NCBI GenBank assembly: GCA_016713535.1
Contig: JADJOY010000037.1
Coordinates: 52,349 to 116,348 of the forward strand
From: JADJOY01 sp016713535 [NCBI: Deltaproteobacteria bacterium]
GTDB lineage: Bacteria > JADJOY01
DNA: 64,000 nucleotides
Direction of reading: 5' to 3'
Of the stretch, positions 27,034 to 36,850 are shown one piece after another. The position numbers were made by a program, and so were the translations under genes. The notes under the pieces are model-generated. The model saw nothing but the letters and a program-made list of their open reading frames with translations, was not told the DNA's origin and made no database searches. Within the stretch, counting starts at the first letter, position 1. Each line of letters opens with the position of its first letter.

Positions 27034-27724
27034 GGATGCCTCCGTTCTGTTGCGTCGGGCCGCGGCCTTCACCCGACACGACGCGAGCGCGATAGGGATA
27101 CGAAGGATCGTGCGTCCCGCGGACCGGCGCAATGAATCTCGCCGGGAGGCTGCGATCGACCGGGGAGGCGTCGCGAGGGACCGCGACGCCTCCAACCCGG
27201 AATGGATGGGCCTGGCGCGTCGGTGCTCCGCCACCGACCCAGCGAGCGAGGGGCGCCGTACCGAGATCGAACGTGACGGCGTCGCGATCCCGGCCCGCCG
27301 GGAGGCGGGCCCTCCGAGGCGCTTGGGGCCGAGCCCTCCCCTCGGAGGGACGGCCTCCCGGCCGTCCGCGGACCTGCCCCTCCGGGGCGCTCGCGACGAG
27401 AGCCGCTGGAGGGCCGCGATCGTTCGCGGCCGCTGGGTTGGATCGGACTCGAGCGCCGCGGCGGTGAGGGACCACCGCCCTCCACGGGGGACCGGAACCC
27501 ATCGGCCTGGAGGGCCGCGATCCTTCGCGGCCGCGAGCGGGCGAGCGGAAGCGGCGGCGAGGGACCGCCGCCCTCCAGTGCAGGAACGGAATCGATCGGC
27601 CTGGAGGGCCGCGATCCTTCGCGGCCGCCCACCGCGGCGGCGCCGAGGGATCACGGCGCCGCCGGCGCCTATCGCCGGGCACGCGGCGCGTGCCCCTCCG
27701 GAACGGCGATCGAGCCAGCGCCCG
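27034..27724. repeat. Intergenic array of GGAGGG hairpin repeats
   Basis: This 691-bp gap has no gene but at least three copies of ggagggccgcgatc[g/c]ttcgcggccgc (about 27409, 27508, 27600), each followed 40-50 bp later by a g(c)ggcggcgagggaccgccgccctcca arm (27461-27486, 27560-27580). It also holds gtcggtgctccgccaccgac (about 27219-27241, the mirror of 44.13 kb), cctcccggccgtcc stretches, and the tcgccgggcacgcggcgcgtgcccctcc hairpin at about 27672-27700. The units look like partially tandem copies of one 90-100 bp composite. Confidence 0.75.
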
Positions 27725-29155
27725 TCAGCGGCCGACCTTGTTGAGGACGAGCAGGCGAAGCTCGGTCATGTCCTCGATGGCGTAGCGCACGCCCTCGCGG
27801 CCGAGGCCCGAGTCCTTCACGCCGCCGTACGGCATGCTGTCGACGCGGAACGACGGCACGTCGTTGACGATCACGCCGCCGACCTCGAGCTCGTTCCAGG
27901 CGCGGAACGCGTGCTGCAGGTCGCGGGTGAACACTCCGGCCTGGAGGCCGAAGTCGCTCTCGTTCACGGCCTCGAGCGCTTCGTCGAACGTGGCGAAGGG
28001 CTCGAGGATCGCGACCGGTCCGAAGACCTCCTGACAGCTCAGCTTCGCGGTGCGCGGAACGTTCTCGACCAGCGTCGCCTCGACCGTGCGCCCGTCGCGC
28101 TTGCCGCCGACCGCGACCTTCGCGCCGGCGGCGACCGCCTCGCCGATCCAGCCCTCGACGCGGACCGCGTCCGCTTCGGTGATGAGCGGCCCGAGGAACG
28201 TGTCGTCGGCGAGCGGGTTGCCGGCCTTGAGCTGGCCGATCCGCTCGACCAGCCGCTCGCGGAGCGCGTCGTACACCGCCCGATGGGCAAGGATCCGCTG
28301 CACGCTGATGCAGCTCTGTCCCGCCTGGTAATAGGCGCCGAACACGATGCGGTCGGCCGCCACCTCGAGATCGGCGCTCTCGTCGACGATGCACGCGGCG
28401 TTGCCGCCCAGCTCGAGCACCACCTTCTTCTTGCGCGCGCGCGCCTTGAGCGCCCAGCCGACCTCGGCGGAGCCCGTGAACGAGAGCAGCTTTAGGCGGT
28501 CGTCCTCGACGAGCTTGTCGGAGGCGCCGCGGCTCGACGGAAGCACGTTCACCACGCCTTCCGGCAGGTCGGTCTCGGCCAGGATCTCGGCCAGGATGAG
28601 CGCCGAGATCGGCGTGGCCGAGGCGGGCTTGAGCACGAACGGGCACCCCGCCGCGAGCGCCGGACCGACCTTGTGCGCCACCAGGTTGAGCGGGAAGTTG
28701 AACGGCGCGATCAGCGCGACCGGCCCCACCGGGACGCGCTTGGTGATCGCCTCGACGCCCTCGCTGCGCGGTCCGATGTCGAGCGGCAGGTACTCGCCGT
28801 GGATGCGGGTCGCCTCTTCGGCCGAGATCCGGAACGTGTCGATCGCGCGGGTGACCTCGCCGCGCGCGTCGCGCATGGGCTTGCCCGCCTCGATCGCGAG
28901 GGTCCGAGCGAGGTCCTCGCGGCGATCGGTGATGCCCTTGACCACCCGCTCGAGCACCGCCTGGCGGCGATGGGCGGGCCAGCGCCTGAACGGGGTCGCC
29001 GCCGCAGTGGCGGCGGCGATCGCCGCGTCGATCGCCTCCGCGTCGGCGAGCGCCACGCGCGCGGCGATCTCGCCCGTGAACTTGCTGGTCACCACCAGGT
29101 CCTCGTTGGCGAGGACCGGTCGTCCCGCGAGGTAATACGGATAGAAGTTCTTCAT
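27725..29155 (-). CDS. NAD(P)-dependent aldehyde dehydrogenase
   Basis: A 476-residue member of the ALDH superfamily. The substrate-tunnel Asn is in VALIAPFNFPLNLVAHKVGP, the nucleotide site Lys is in PFVLKPASATP, the general base Glu is in VVLELGGNAACIV, and the nucleophile Cys is in QAGQSCISVQR. EVFGPVAILEPFATFDEAL and SMPYGGVKDSGLGREG complete the signature. The sequence type is close to the GAPN/lactaldehyde/succinate-semialdehyde group, often annotated only as ALDH; the substrate cannot be fixed. The start at MKNFYPYYLAG is well supported. It stands alone, flanked by hairpin repeats on both sides. Confidence 0.92.
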   Translation of the reverse strand: MKNFYPYYLAGRPVLANEDLVVTSKFTGEIAARVALADAEAIDAAIAAATAAATPFRRWPAHRRQAVLERVVKGITDRREDLARTLAIEAGKPMRDARGEVTRAIDTFRISAEEATRIHGEYLPLDIGPRSEGVEAITKRVPVGPVALIAPFNFPLNLVAHKVGPALAAGCPFVLKPASATPISALILAEILAETDLPEGVVNVLPSSRGASDKLVEDDRLKLLSFTGSAEVGWALKARARKKKVVLELGGNAACIVDESADLEVAADRIVFGAYYQAGQSCISVQRILAHRAVYDALRERLVERIGQLKAGNPLADDTFLGPLITEADAVRVEGWIGEAVAAGAKVAVGGKRDGRTVEATLVENVPRTAKLSCQEVFGPVAILEPFATFDEALEAVNESDFGLQAGVFTRDLQHAFRAWNELEVGGVIVNDVPSFRVDSMPYGGVKDSGLGREGVRYAIEDMTELRLLVLNKVGR

Positions 29156-29184
29156 CGCGCGGCTCCGGACCTGTGGAGGAATCG

Positions 29185-29325
29185 GGCGCGATCGCAGCGC
29201 CCGCGGGGGGACGAAGCCCCCCGCGCTACGAGAACGACCGTAGCGACGGGGGTTCCATCCCCCGTCGCCGGCTTCGCGCGGCTTCCATGAGCGAGCCAGA
29301 TCGAAAGATTCACAGGCTCTCCGGG
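29185..29325. repeat. Composite REP-like element (B + A hairpins with tail)
   Basis: Hairpin B gcgggggg-acgaag-ccccccgc lies at about 29201-29227, hairpin A cgtagcgacggggg-ttccat-cccccgtcgccgg at 29239-29271, and the tail gagcgagccagatcgaaagattcac at about 29289-29313. It has the same order and spacing as 17752-17895 and lies between a gene start and a convergent stop. Confidence 0.8.
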
Positions 29326-29350
29326 GCGGTGTCGCGGAAAACGAGCGGCA

Positions 29351-31596
29351 TCAGGTAAGGGGGACGACCGGCTCCGCGAGCTGCTCGACCGGGTGCGCGC
29401 ACGCGTCGAGGCAGCCGGCGAGCGGCGGCAGCGACTCGAGGACGTCGCCGAGCCCGCCTTCACCCAGGAAGTTGTCGACCAGGTTCACCAGGTTGCCGTC
29501 GCAGATGCAGAAGCTCGGCGGGAAGGCGCGCGCTTCGTCGCGTTTCCAATAGTAGAGATCCCACACCGTGTACAGGTAACCGAACTCGTACGAGGTGGGG
29601 TTCTCGCGCCGCCGCGCGATGCGCTCGGCGGGGAACCGATAGGCGCTCTCGCGCCGCACCACGATCGGCTCGGCCTGGTGGCGGACGTCCTGGGCCTCGA
29701 GCCATCGCTGACGGGCCGTGTCGGCGCCGCGCGGGTCGAGACCGAGCTCACCGCGGCGCACCGCCACCAGCCCCTGATCGAGCCGCAGCACGTGGCGAAT
29801 CCGGAGGTGCGTGATCGCGAGCGAGTCGGCGAGCTCGTCGTACCAGGGGCGCGCCGCGGCGGGGATGCCGGCGCCGAGACGCGAGAGCTCCGCGACGAAT
29901 CCGGCGTAGGTCGCGTCGAGCTCGGTGAGGCGGGCGATCACGTCGGCCTCGTACGCGGCGAGCCCGTCGGCGTCGAGCTTGCGCACCTCCTCGGGGAGGC
30001 GGCGCACCGGCTGGAACTCGGTCTTGGCGATGAAGTGACCGATGTCGTCGGCGGTGTCCCAGCCGATCAGCTCGGCCACGTCGTTGCGCTCGAGGAGGTC
30101 GCGCCCCTGCTCCTCGATGATCCTCGCCAGCAGGTCCTGCATCGCGGCGCCGCGCCGGCCGAAGATGCGCGTGAAGCCAGCGAGCTTGTCGCGCCAGTCC
30201 TCGCGTGCGTCGTACACCGACGAAGCCGCCATCCAGTCGTTGAGCCAGAAGCCCCACTCGAAGCCGCTCGAGAAGTCGATCTGTCCGTCCATCCCCGAGT
30301 CGGCGAGGCGGTTGAGGTCGTTCCAGCGCGCGAAGCCGTAGTGCGGCAGGAAGAGCGGCACGTCCACGTCGAACGTCACCCAGTACGCGGTCTCGGGGTA
30401 GTAGACGACGCGCCGCTCGCCGATCTCGCCGAGCAGGAACTCGCGCATCGCCGAGAAGTCCTCGTTGTCGTAGGTCGGCGCCACCCGGAACAGGTCGTAG
30501 AACTGCACCGTGTGCGGCATCACGCCGACGCGCGGGTCCGCGAGCCCGGGCAGGAAGTTGAAGTTGATGTCGTCGAAGTGGGGCGCGGTCTGGCCGCTGG
30601 TGCAGTGGACCTTGGTGAGCAGCTCGACGCCGTAGCGCGAGTCGAGCAGCTCGGCGGTGAAGTTGAGCCAGTCGAAGGTGGCCTGGTCGTCGCTGGGCAG
30701 GAACTCGGCGTTGCCGAGCTCGACGTTGATCACGTCCCACGGCACCACCATGAGCGTCGCGATGCGCGCCTCGATCTGCGGCTCGGGCGGACTCTGGCCG
30801 TCGGGGACGAGCACCCAGCCGTTTTGCTGGATGAACTGGAACGGTGTGTCGATGCCCACCTTCAGCCCGCGCTCGTGGGCGGCCGACACGATGCGGCCCG
30901 CGTGGCGCAGGAACGCGTCGATGTCGACGGTGTCCTGCAGCACCCACTGGACGTACGTCTGGCGATTGGCGACCAGCCAGTCGAGGTAGCGCTCGGCCTC
31001 GGCGAGGTGCTCGTCGCCCTCGACGAGGAACGAGTCCATGAGCTCGATCGGGTGCATGGTGTGGAGGTGGAAGCCACGCCAGGAGTAGGTCGGCGCATGG
31101 ACCTCCGTCAGCGCATCCGGCACCACCAGCGCATCCGGCACGAACGTCTGCTCGGGGTGGAAGAAGCCGAAGCCGAGGGCCTCGAGCGCGGCGTACGTCG
31201 CGTACGCGGCGCCGAGCGAGTCGCCGCCGCGCGCCGCGATCACCGCGCGGCCGCCATCCTCGCCGCGCGCCACCGCATAGGCCCCGGGGCGAGCCCGTCA
31301 CCGCGCGCGCCGAGCACGCGATCGGCGAGCTCGCTCGGGCCGAGCGCCACGAGAAGCTCCGCCTCGGCGGGCGCGGCGTCCGCGCCGGCGACCACCGCCA
31401 CCGGCTTGCCGGTGGCCGTCGCCAGCAAGCTGCGAGCGCGCTCGGACGCGAGCTGCTCGCCCGCGCTCGGGGCCGCGGACGCCACGATCGCGACGCTCGC
31501 GACCCGCGTCCCCGTGCTCGGCTCCGAGCCGCCGCCGGAGCATCCCGCCAGCGCCACGGCGGCCGTGATCGCGAGCGTCACCCGCCTCGGGTCCAT
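29351..31596 (-). CDS. Lipoprotein with glycoside-hydrolase-like domain (frameshifted)
   Basis: The N-terminus MDPRRVTLAITAAVALAGCSGGG is a lipoprotein signal (lipobox LAGC). An alternative ATG at 31611 overlaps the upstream kinase stop as ATGA. A small N-terminal domain (to GARGDGLAPG) is followed, after a frame break near 31280-31290, by SLGAAYATYAALEALGFGFF, the join typical of the N-terminal domain of alpha-glucuronidase/GH20/DUF4838-type enzymes. A barrel-like region follows (APTYSWRGFHLHTM, GLKVGIDTPFQF, and many aromatic Asp/Glu segments). Reconstructed length is about 749 residues. A secreted glycan-active enzyme is inferred; the exact family is not recognised. It may be sensed or controlled by the co-transcribed kinase. 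Confidence 0.6.
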
Positions 31597-31607
31597 CGCC
31601 GTCCCCC

Positions 31608-33614
31608 TCATATCGCAGGCGACAGCACCGGACCGGGGTCGGCGCGCACGGGCAGCTCGATCACGAAGGTCGCGCCTGGCGGCGGCTCGCTCTCGGTCAC
31701 GAAGATCTCTCCCTGGTGATCCTGCACCACCGCGAACGCCATCGAGAGTCCCCACATCGAGCGTCCCGCCTCCTCGGCCTCGCCGACCGGTGGATCGAAG
31801 ATCGTGCGGCGCAGCTCGGCCGGCACTCCGGGGCCGGTGTCGGCGATCCGGATCTCGACGCGATCGCGCTCGTTGAGCGAGGTCGAGATGCGCAGCCGTC
31901 GGCCGTCGGCTGCGCTCGCGCCGTTCATGGTGGCCGCGGCGTGCTCGATCAAGCTCGTGAAGACCTGGCGGAGCTGGAGCCGATCCGCGGTGGTGATGGG
32001 GACCTCCGGGGAGAGCGAGGTCTCGACCGTGATGCCGGCGCGATTGAGCTCGTCGAGCGCGCTCTCGACGGTTCCGCTCAGCACCGCGTTGAGGTCGATC
32101 GGCTCGAGCCGCGGGCGGCGATGGCGCGCGAACGCGAGCAGGCTGCCGACGATCTGCTTGGCGCGCAGCGCCTCCGCGTGGATGCGCTCCACCGAGCTGC
32201 GGACCTTCCCCTCCACGGCGGCGTTGCGCAAGAGGAGCTGAGCGAAGCCGAGCACCCCGGTCAGCGGGTTGTTGAGCTGGTGAGCGATCCCACCCACCAG
32301 GATCCCCGCCGCCGAGAGCCGCTCGCTCTGGACGAGCTGCTCCTCGAGCTGCTTGACCCGGGTCACGTCTTCGGTGATCCCCGCCACGCGGTACACCTCG
32401 CCACGCTCGTCGCGCACCGGGAAGGCCCGGCCCCGCACCCAGCGCAGCGAGCCGTCGGGCCGAACCACGCGGTACTCGGCCTGCGCCATCTCGCCCTTGG
32501 CCACGTGGAAGTGCATCCGCATCACGCTCCTGCGATCGTCGGGGTGGACCGCCTCGAGCGCGGCGAGCGGCTCGACGTCGAGCTGCGGCACGTCGCGCCC
32601 CCAGATCCGCTCGTAGGCGGGGCTGACGTAGAGCAGGCGGGGCTCGGCGACGTCGGCGATCCAGAACACCGCGTCGATGTTCTCGGCGAGCTGGCGGAAG
32701 CGCTCCTCCGAGGCGCGCAGCCGTTCGTCGGCGCGCGCCCGCGCCAGCGCCGCGGCGACGTGGTTGGCGATGGTCTGGAAGAGCAGCAGCTCCTCGTCGG
32801 TCACGCGGTGGCGGGCGCCGTAATAGATCGTGAACTTGCCGAGCACCTCGCCACGGTAGGCGATCGGCACGAACACCAGCGAGCGGATGCCCTCCTCGCG
32901 GATGGCGTCGCGGAACTGGGCGACGCGATCGTCGCTCTCGGCGTCGTCGACCACCACGGGAGCGGGATCGCGGTCCTCGCGCGTCCACGGCGAGTGGCCC
33001 TCGACCACGGCGCGATAGCGCTCCGAGATGCCCTGCCACGCCTGGAAGCGCATCACGCCGTGGGCGTCGAAGAGCAGGATCGCCGCGCGGCGGGTGTGGA
33101 GGGCGCGCTCCGTCCCCTCGATCGCCTCGGCGTAGAGCTCCTCGATCGGGCGCGCGTGACTGGCGGCGTCGGCGAGGTGATAGACGGCGCGCACTCGCTC
33201 GAGCCGCCGTCGCAGCTCCTCCTCGACCTGGTGGCCCTGGCTACGCTCGAGGCTCTTGCGCTCGGCGAGCGAGAGCCGCACCGCGAGCAGCGCGCCGTCG
33301 ACCGGCATGCGCACGTAGTCGTCGGCGCCGGCGGCGATCGCGGCGGCGATCAGCTCGGTCTCGTCGCGCGCCGCCGCCACCAGCACCACCGTCCGATCGC
33401 CGCGCTGCGAGGAGCGGATCCGGCTCACCAGCGTCAGCGTCGCGGGGATGCGCGCGCTGAGCTCGACCAGCACCAGCGGGAACCCGCCGAGCTGGAAGAG
33501 CTGCCAGGCGTGCTCGGCGTTGCTGGCGATCACCACGTCGTGACCGAGCGAACGCAGGAGCGCAGGCCACGCCCCGCGTGGCTCGACCTCGTCCTCGACC
33601 AGCAGGATACGCAT
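31608..33614 (-). CDS. Hybrid sensor histidine kinase (receiver-GAF-PAS-HisKA-HATPase) with degenerate sites
   Basis: A 668-residue cytoplasmic protein. Residues 1-120 are a receiver (MRILLVEDE), but the phosphoacceptor Asp is Glu51 (LVLVELS) and the conserved Lys is Met (VRMPVDG). A coiled linker, a GAF domain (about 145-300) and a PAS domain (about 310-425, REYRVVRPDG type) follow. HisKA has the phospho-His at about 445 (GGIAHQLNNPLTG). The HATPase has G1 IADTGPGVP, but the essential N-box Asn is His558 (SLIEHAAATM) and G2 is GRSMWGLS. Nucleotide binding may be poor. No DNA-binding regulator is adjacent. The stop overlaps the lipoprotein gene. Confidence 0.85.
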   Translation of the reverse strand: MRILLVEDEVEPRGAWPALLRSLGHDVVIASNAEHAWQLFQLGGFPLVLVELSARIPATLTLVSRIRSSQRGDRTVVLVAAARDETELIAAAIAAGADDYVRMPVDGALLAVRLSLAERKSLERSQGHQVEEELRRRLERVRAVYHLADAASHARPIEELYAEAIEGTERALHTRRAAILLFDAHGVMRFQAWQGISERYRAVVEGHSPWTREDRDPAPVVVDDAESDDRVAQFRDAIREEGIRSLVFVPIAYRGEVLGKFTIYYGARHRVTDEELLLFQTIANHVAAALARARADERLRASEERFRQLAENIDAVFWIADVAEPRLLYVSPAYERIWGRDVPQLDVEPLAALEAVHPDDRRSVMRMHFHVAKGEMAQAEYRVVRPDGSLRWVRGRAFPVRDERGEVYRVAGITEDVTRVKQLEEQLVQSERLSAAGILVGGIAHQLNNPLTGVLGFAQLLLRNAAVEGKVRSSVERIHAEALRAKQIVGSLLAFARHRRPRLEPIDLNAVLSGTVESALDELNRAGITVETSLSPEVPITTADRLQLRQVFTSLIEHAAATMNGASAADGRRLRISTSLNERDRVEIRIADTGPGVPAELRRTIFDPPVGEAEEAGRSMWGLSMAFAVVQDHQGEIFVTESEPPPGATFVIELPVRADPGPVLSPAI

Positions 33615-34135
33615 CGCGTCGCTCGCCGTCCGCGCGCCCGAGCCTAGCAGGCCGGTGACGAGCTCGCCGATGCGAGCCCGGCAACAGCCTGCCGATGCTC
33701 CCTCGGGGGTCTGGTCCAGACCCCCACGCGGGGTTTCTCGGGGGGCTGTTCCAGCCCCCCGCCCGCCTGGAGGGCGGCGCTCCGTCGCCGCCGCCCCCGC
33801 CGGGGCCTCACCCCCGAGACGCCTCGCTGCGCTCGCGGCGTCGCACTGAGGCTGTGAATTTCTCCATCTGGGTTGCTCACGGAAGCCGCATCGGCCCGGC
33901 GACGGGGGATGGAACCCCCGTCGCTACGAGGGTCTTCGTGGCGCGGGGGGCTCCGTCCCCCCGCGGAGCCGTGATCGGGGACGAGCCTCGTAGAGGACTT
34001 CCCCTATCTCGATCCGTACCTCCGCGGCGTGGTCGCGCGGCGAGGCGATCACGCCGCGCCGGGGCCCTGGCGTCGATAGGTCGACGGCGGACCATGCTGT
34101 ATGCTCGACGAGCCCGACGATCGAGTGACCCCCCG
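33615..34135. repeat. Intergenic region with inverted REP composite and GG/CC palindromes
   Basis: Contains the palindromes gggggtctggtccagaccccc (33702-33722) and ggggggctgttccagcccccc (33738-33758). These are followed by ggagggcggcgctccgtcgccgccg (33769-33792) and the cgagacgcctcgctgcgctcgcggcgtcg segment. Together they are the reverse of the 3.9 kb composite. Next comes an inverted B-A element: tail gtgaatttctccatctgggttgctcac (33854-33880), A at 33897-33930, B at about 33938-33966. No gene is seen. Confidence 0.75.
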
Positions 34136-34243
34136 ATGGATCCAGCGAAGCTCTACAGCCCCGGACGTCCTGCGCGACAAAGTTCCCACGCTTCATCCGC
34201 GCTTATCAGTGGATGAAGCTCGCTCGAGCCCGACGATCGGATC

Positions 34244-35413
34244 GTGCTGACCTCCATCTCGGGGCGCTACACGGTCGGCCAGATCCGCGAGCTGACCGGG
34301 CTCCCCGAAGATTCGGTCGCGCGCGTGATCCTCAAGCTGGTGGGCCGCGGCGTGGTGCTGTGGGACGACACGCTGCCGTTCTACGACGAGCCGGCGCTGC
34401 TCGAGGTCGTCCCGACCTTCGACCCGCAGAACGTCAACCGCAACGCCCACCTCGACGACACCGACCGGATGCTGCTGACCCTCATCAACGGCCGCACCAC
34501 GGTGCGCCAGATGGAGGCGGCGCTACCGCTCAGCCGCGATCGGTTGCTGGCGAGCGTCATCCGGCTCCGGCTCGCCGACGTGATCGGCATCGCCGACATC
34601 GCGACCGCCGCCGCCGACGCCCGCGCCCAGCCGGGCAGCGGCGCGGCCACCTACCAGATGCCCGAAGGCACGACGGCACCACCCAAGCCGGAGACAGCCG
34701 CGCCGCCGAGCACTCCCGTCGTGCCCGCAGCGCCCGCCGCTCCGCCGCGTTCGGCGCCAGCCGCAGCGGGAGCGGGAGCCGGCGAACCGGCCGCCGGGCG
34801 CGCGTACAAGACTCGCCAGGACGCCTTCGAGGAGGCGACGCGCCGGCTGCTCAAGGGGGAGGCGCTCACTCCCGAGTTCGGGGGAGACGAGGAGACACCG
34901 GTCCCCGCGCCCCGCAAGACCACCTCCGCGCTGCGCGACCGCGAGCCACCGCGTTACGACCACAAGTCGGGCAGGCCGAGCACCAAGGAAACCAGGAAGC
35001 CGCGCACGGGGGAGGTCAAGAGCCGTCCACCGGAAGCGTCTCCTGGCGAGCCCGGCGCGGGACTGACCGTGGGCAAGGCGCTGCTCGCCGTCGTTCTGGT
35101 CGCGGCCGCCGCGATGGGCGCCAAGCTGTTGACCGGAGGTGGCAAGACGGCGACGTCGACGGCAGCGCCCGAGACGGTCGACATGCTCAGCCAGGCGATC
35201 GACCTCTCGACCCAGCACCTCCTGAAGGAGGGCTGGATCGCCGCTCAGGCGCGCCCGCGCTGGAACGACCTCTCGAATGGCGAGAGGACCAACGTGATGC
35301 GCGAGTTCGAGAAGTGGCTGGACCGCGACGGCCTGAAGGGCATCCAGATCACCGACGAGGACCAGCGGCCGATCGCCGAGTGGGAAGGCGGCAGCCTGAC
35401 GATCATCAACTGA
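34244..35413 (+). CDS. Single-pass membrane protein of unknown function, N-terminus probably truncated by frame errors
   Basis: The visible frame starts at GTG 34244 (389 residues). The opening ISGRYTVGQIRELTGLPEDSVARVILKLVGRG has winged-helix-like character, and a similar block repeats at LINGRTTVRQMEAALPLSRDRLLASVIRL. A Pro/Ala linker, a charged stretch and one membrane helix (about 277-294, VGKALLAVVLVAAAAMGAKLL) precede a C-terminal domain ending EWEGGSLTIIN. The true start may be ATG 34136: MDPAKLYSP, then DVLRDKVPTLHP in another frame, then LEPDDRIVLTSISG. Two compensating indels near 34160 and 34222 would restore one protein. The family is not recognised; a cytoplasmic regulatory domain plus an external sensor is inferred. 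Confidence 0.6.
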   Translation: MLTSISGRYTVGQIRELTGLPEDSVARVILKLVGRGVVLWDDTLPFYDEPALLEVVPTFDPQNVNRNAHLDDTDRMLLTLINGRTTVRQMEAALPLSRDRLLASVIRLRLADVIGIADIATAAADARAQPGSGAATYQMPEGTTAPPKPETAAPPSTPVVPAAPAAPPRSAPAAAGAGAGEPAAGRAYKTRQDAFEEATRRLLKGEALTPEFGGDEETPVPAPRKTTSALRDREPPRYDHKSGRPSTKETRKPRTGEVKSRPPEASPGEPGAGLTVGKALLAVVLVAAAAMGAKLLTGGGKTATSTAAPETVDMLSQAIDLSTQHLLKEGWIAAQARPRWNDLSNGERTNVMREFEKWLDRDGLKGIQITDEDQRPIAEWEGGSLTIIN

Positions 35414-35460
35414 CGCCACGGCCGCTCCGTCGGCCGCCCGGCGATCGCCGCGTGGATGCG

Positions 35461-36825
35461 TCAGCTCGCGCGCGGCACGCTCGCTTCGTCGAGGCCCTCG
35501 AGAAGCTCCGAGTCGGATGGCGGCTCCACCACGGCGCTGCGCGCCGGCCCGTCCACTGGCAAGGTCACGATGAACGTGGCACCCGGCCCGGGATCGGAGT
35601 CCGCGACCCGGATGGTACCGCCGTGCTCTTCGACGATCCGGAACACGATCGAGAGCCCGAGGCCGGTGCCCTGGCCCACGTCCTTGGTGGTGTAGAACGG
35701 CTCGAAGACCTTCGCCTTTTCGCGATCGTCGATCCCGGGGCCGTTGTCGATCACGCGGATCTCGAGCTGACCGCCGGACGTCCTGCCGGTGATGATGCGC
35801 AACACGCCGCGGCCGTCGGTGGCGGCCATCGCCTGCACCGCGTTGGTGCAGAGGTTGGCGAGCACCTGCGTGATCTGGCCCGCATCGAGCAGCGCCTCGG
35901 GGAGGTCGGGGTCGAGCTCGGCCGTGATCGCCACCCGCCCACCCGCGACCTCGTGTTCGAGCTGCTCGAGGGCGCTCTCGACCGCCGCGTTGACGTCGAC
36001 ACGGGTCAGGTCGGGCTTGTGCAGACCTGCGAACGTGGTGAGCTTGGCGACGATCGCCTTGGCGCGTGCGCCGGCGCGCGCGATGTGCTCGAGGTGCCCG
36101 CGGACCACGGCGTCGAGATTGGGCCGCGCCGAGAGCAGCTCGGCGAAGCCCAGGATCCCGGTGAGCGGGTTGTTGAGCTCGTGAGCGAGACCGCCGACCA
36201 GGATGCCCACCGCGGAGAGCTTCTCGTGCTGGACGAGCTGCTCCTCGGCGGCGCGTAGCCGGTCGTACGCCTCGCGGGTCTCCTGCACCTGCCGGGCGAG
36301 CGCCTCCTCGGCGTTCTTGCGCTCGCTCACGTCCTGCACGGTGCCCTCGTAGTAGAGGAGCCGGCCCCGCGCGTCGCGCACCGCGCGGGCGTATTCGGAG
36401 ATCCAGATCACGCTGCCGTCGCGGCGGCGGATCTGCGACTCGAAGGCGCGCACCGCGTCGTACTCGGCGAGCAGCCGCTTGAACTCGGAGCGACGCTCGG
36501 CGTCGACGTAGACCTGGCGGCCGATGTCCGAGATCCCCGACATCAGCTCGGCGGCGCTGCCGTAGCCGTACATGCGCGCCAGCGCCGGGTTCGCGTAGAG
36601 GTAGTGACCGTCGGGGGTGGTCTGGAAGATCCCCTCGACGGCGTTCTCGAAGGCGCTGCGGAACTTCGCCTCGGCGCGATCGAGAGCGCGCTGCAGGGCC
36701 TCGCGGCGGCGCTGCTCGCTGGGACGCAGGCGGCGCGGGTGGCGCGCCCGATCGGCGCTCTTGCGCTCGGCACGCGGCGAGAAGCCGCGATCCCGGGATC
36801 GCGAGCCAGGTCTGCGTCGTTTCAT
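35461..36825 (-). CDS. PAS-domain sensor histidine kinase
   Basis: A 454-residue soluble kinase. A basic N-terminus (RRRPGSRSRDRGFSPR) and a short coiled coil lead to one PAS domain (FRSAFENAVEGIFQTTPDGHYLYANPALARMYGY through DVSERKNAEEAL). HisKA carries the phospho-His in VGGLAHELNNPLTGILG. The HATPase has an intact N-box (LANLCTNAVQAM), G1 (VIDNGPGID), F-box (FEPFYTTK) and G2 (GQGTGLGLSI). No membrane segment is present. Unlike the kinase at 31.6-33.6 kb, with which it shares the PAS-HisKA layout, every catalytic box is preserved. No receiver gene is adjacent, so it is an orphan kinase. Confidence 0.93.
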   Translation of the reverse strand: MKRRRPGSRSRDRGFSPRAERKSADRARHPRRLRPSEQRRREALQRALDRAEAKFRSAFENAVEGIFQTTPDGHYLYANPALARMYGYGSAAELMSGISDIGRQVYVDAERRSEFKRLLAEYDAVRAFESQIRRRDGSVIWISEYARAVRDARGRLLYYEGTVQDVSERKNAEEALARQVQETREAYDRLRAAEEQLVQHEKLSAVGILVGGLAHELNNPLTGILGFAELLSARPNLDAVVRGHLEHIARAGARAKAIVAKLTTFAGLHKPDLTRVDVNAAVESALEQLEHEVAGGRVAITAELDPDLPEALLDAGQITQVLANLCTNAVQAMAATDGRGVLRIITGRTSGGQLEIRVIDNGPGIDDREKAKVFEPFYTTKDVGQGTGLGLSIVFRIVEEHGGTIRVADSDPGPGATFIVTLPVDGPARSAVVEPPSDSELLEGLDEASVPRAS

Positions 36826-36850
36826 GGGCGTCTCGTCGGAATGGCGCGGC

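Noticed and set aside
27069-27632. Minus-strand open frame across the pyk upstream gap
   Set aside because: It consists of translated hairpin repeats (repeating Gly-Gly-Arg-Glu-Gly-Ser motifs), not a gene.
34244-34810. Two-component output domain of the neighbouring kinases
   Set aside because: The winged-helix-like repeats lack receiver or OmpR features, and the protein is membrane anchored on its own.
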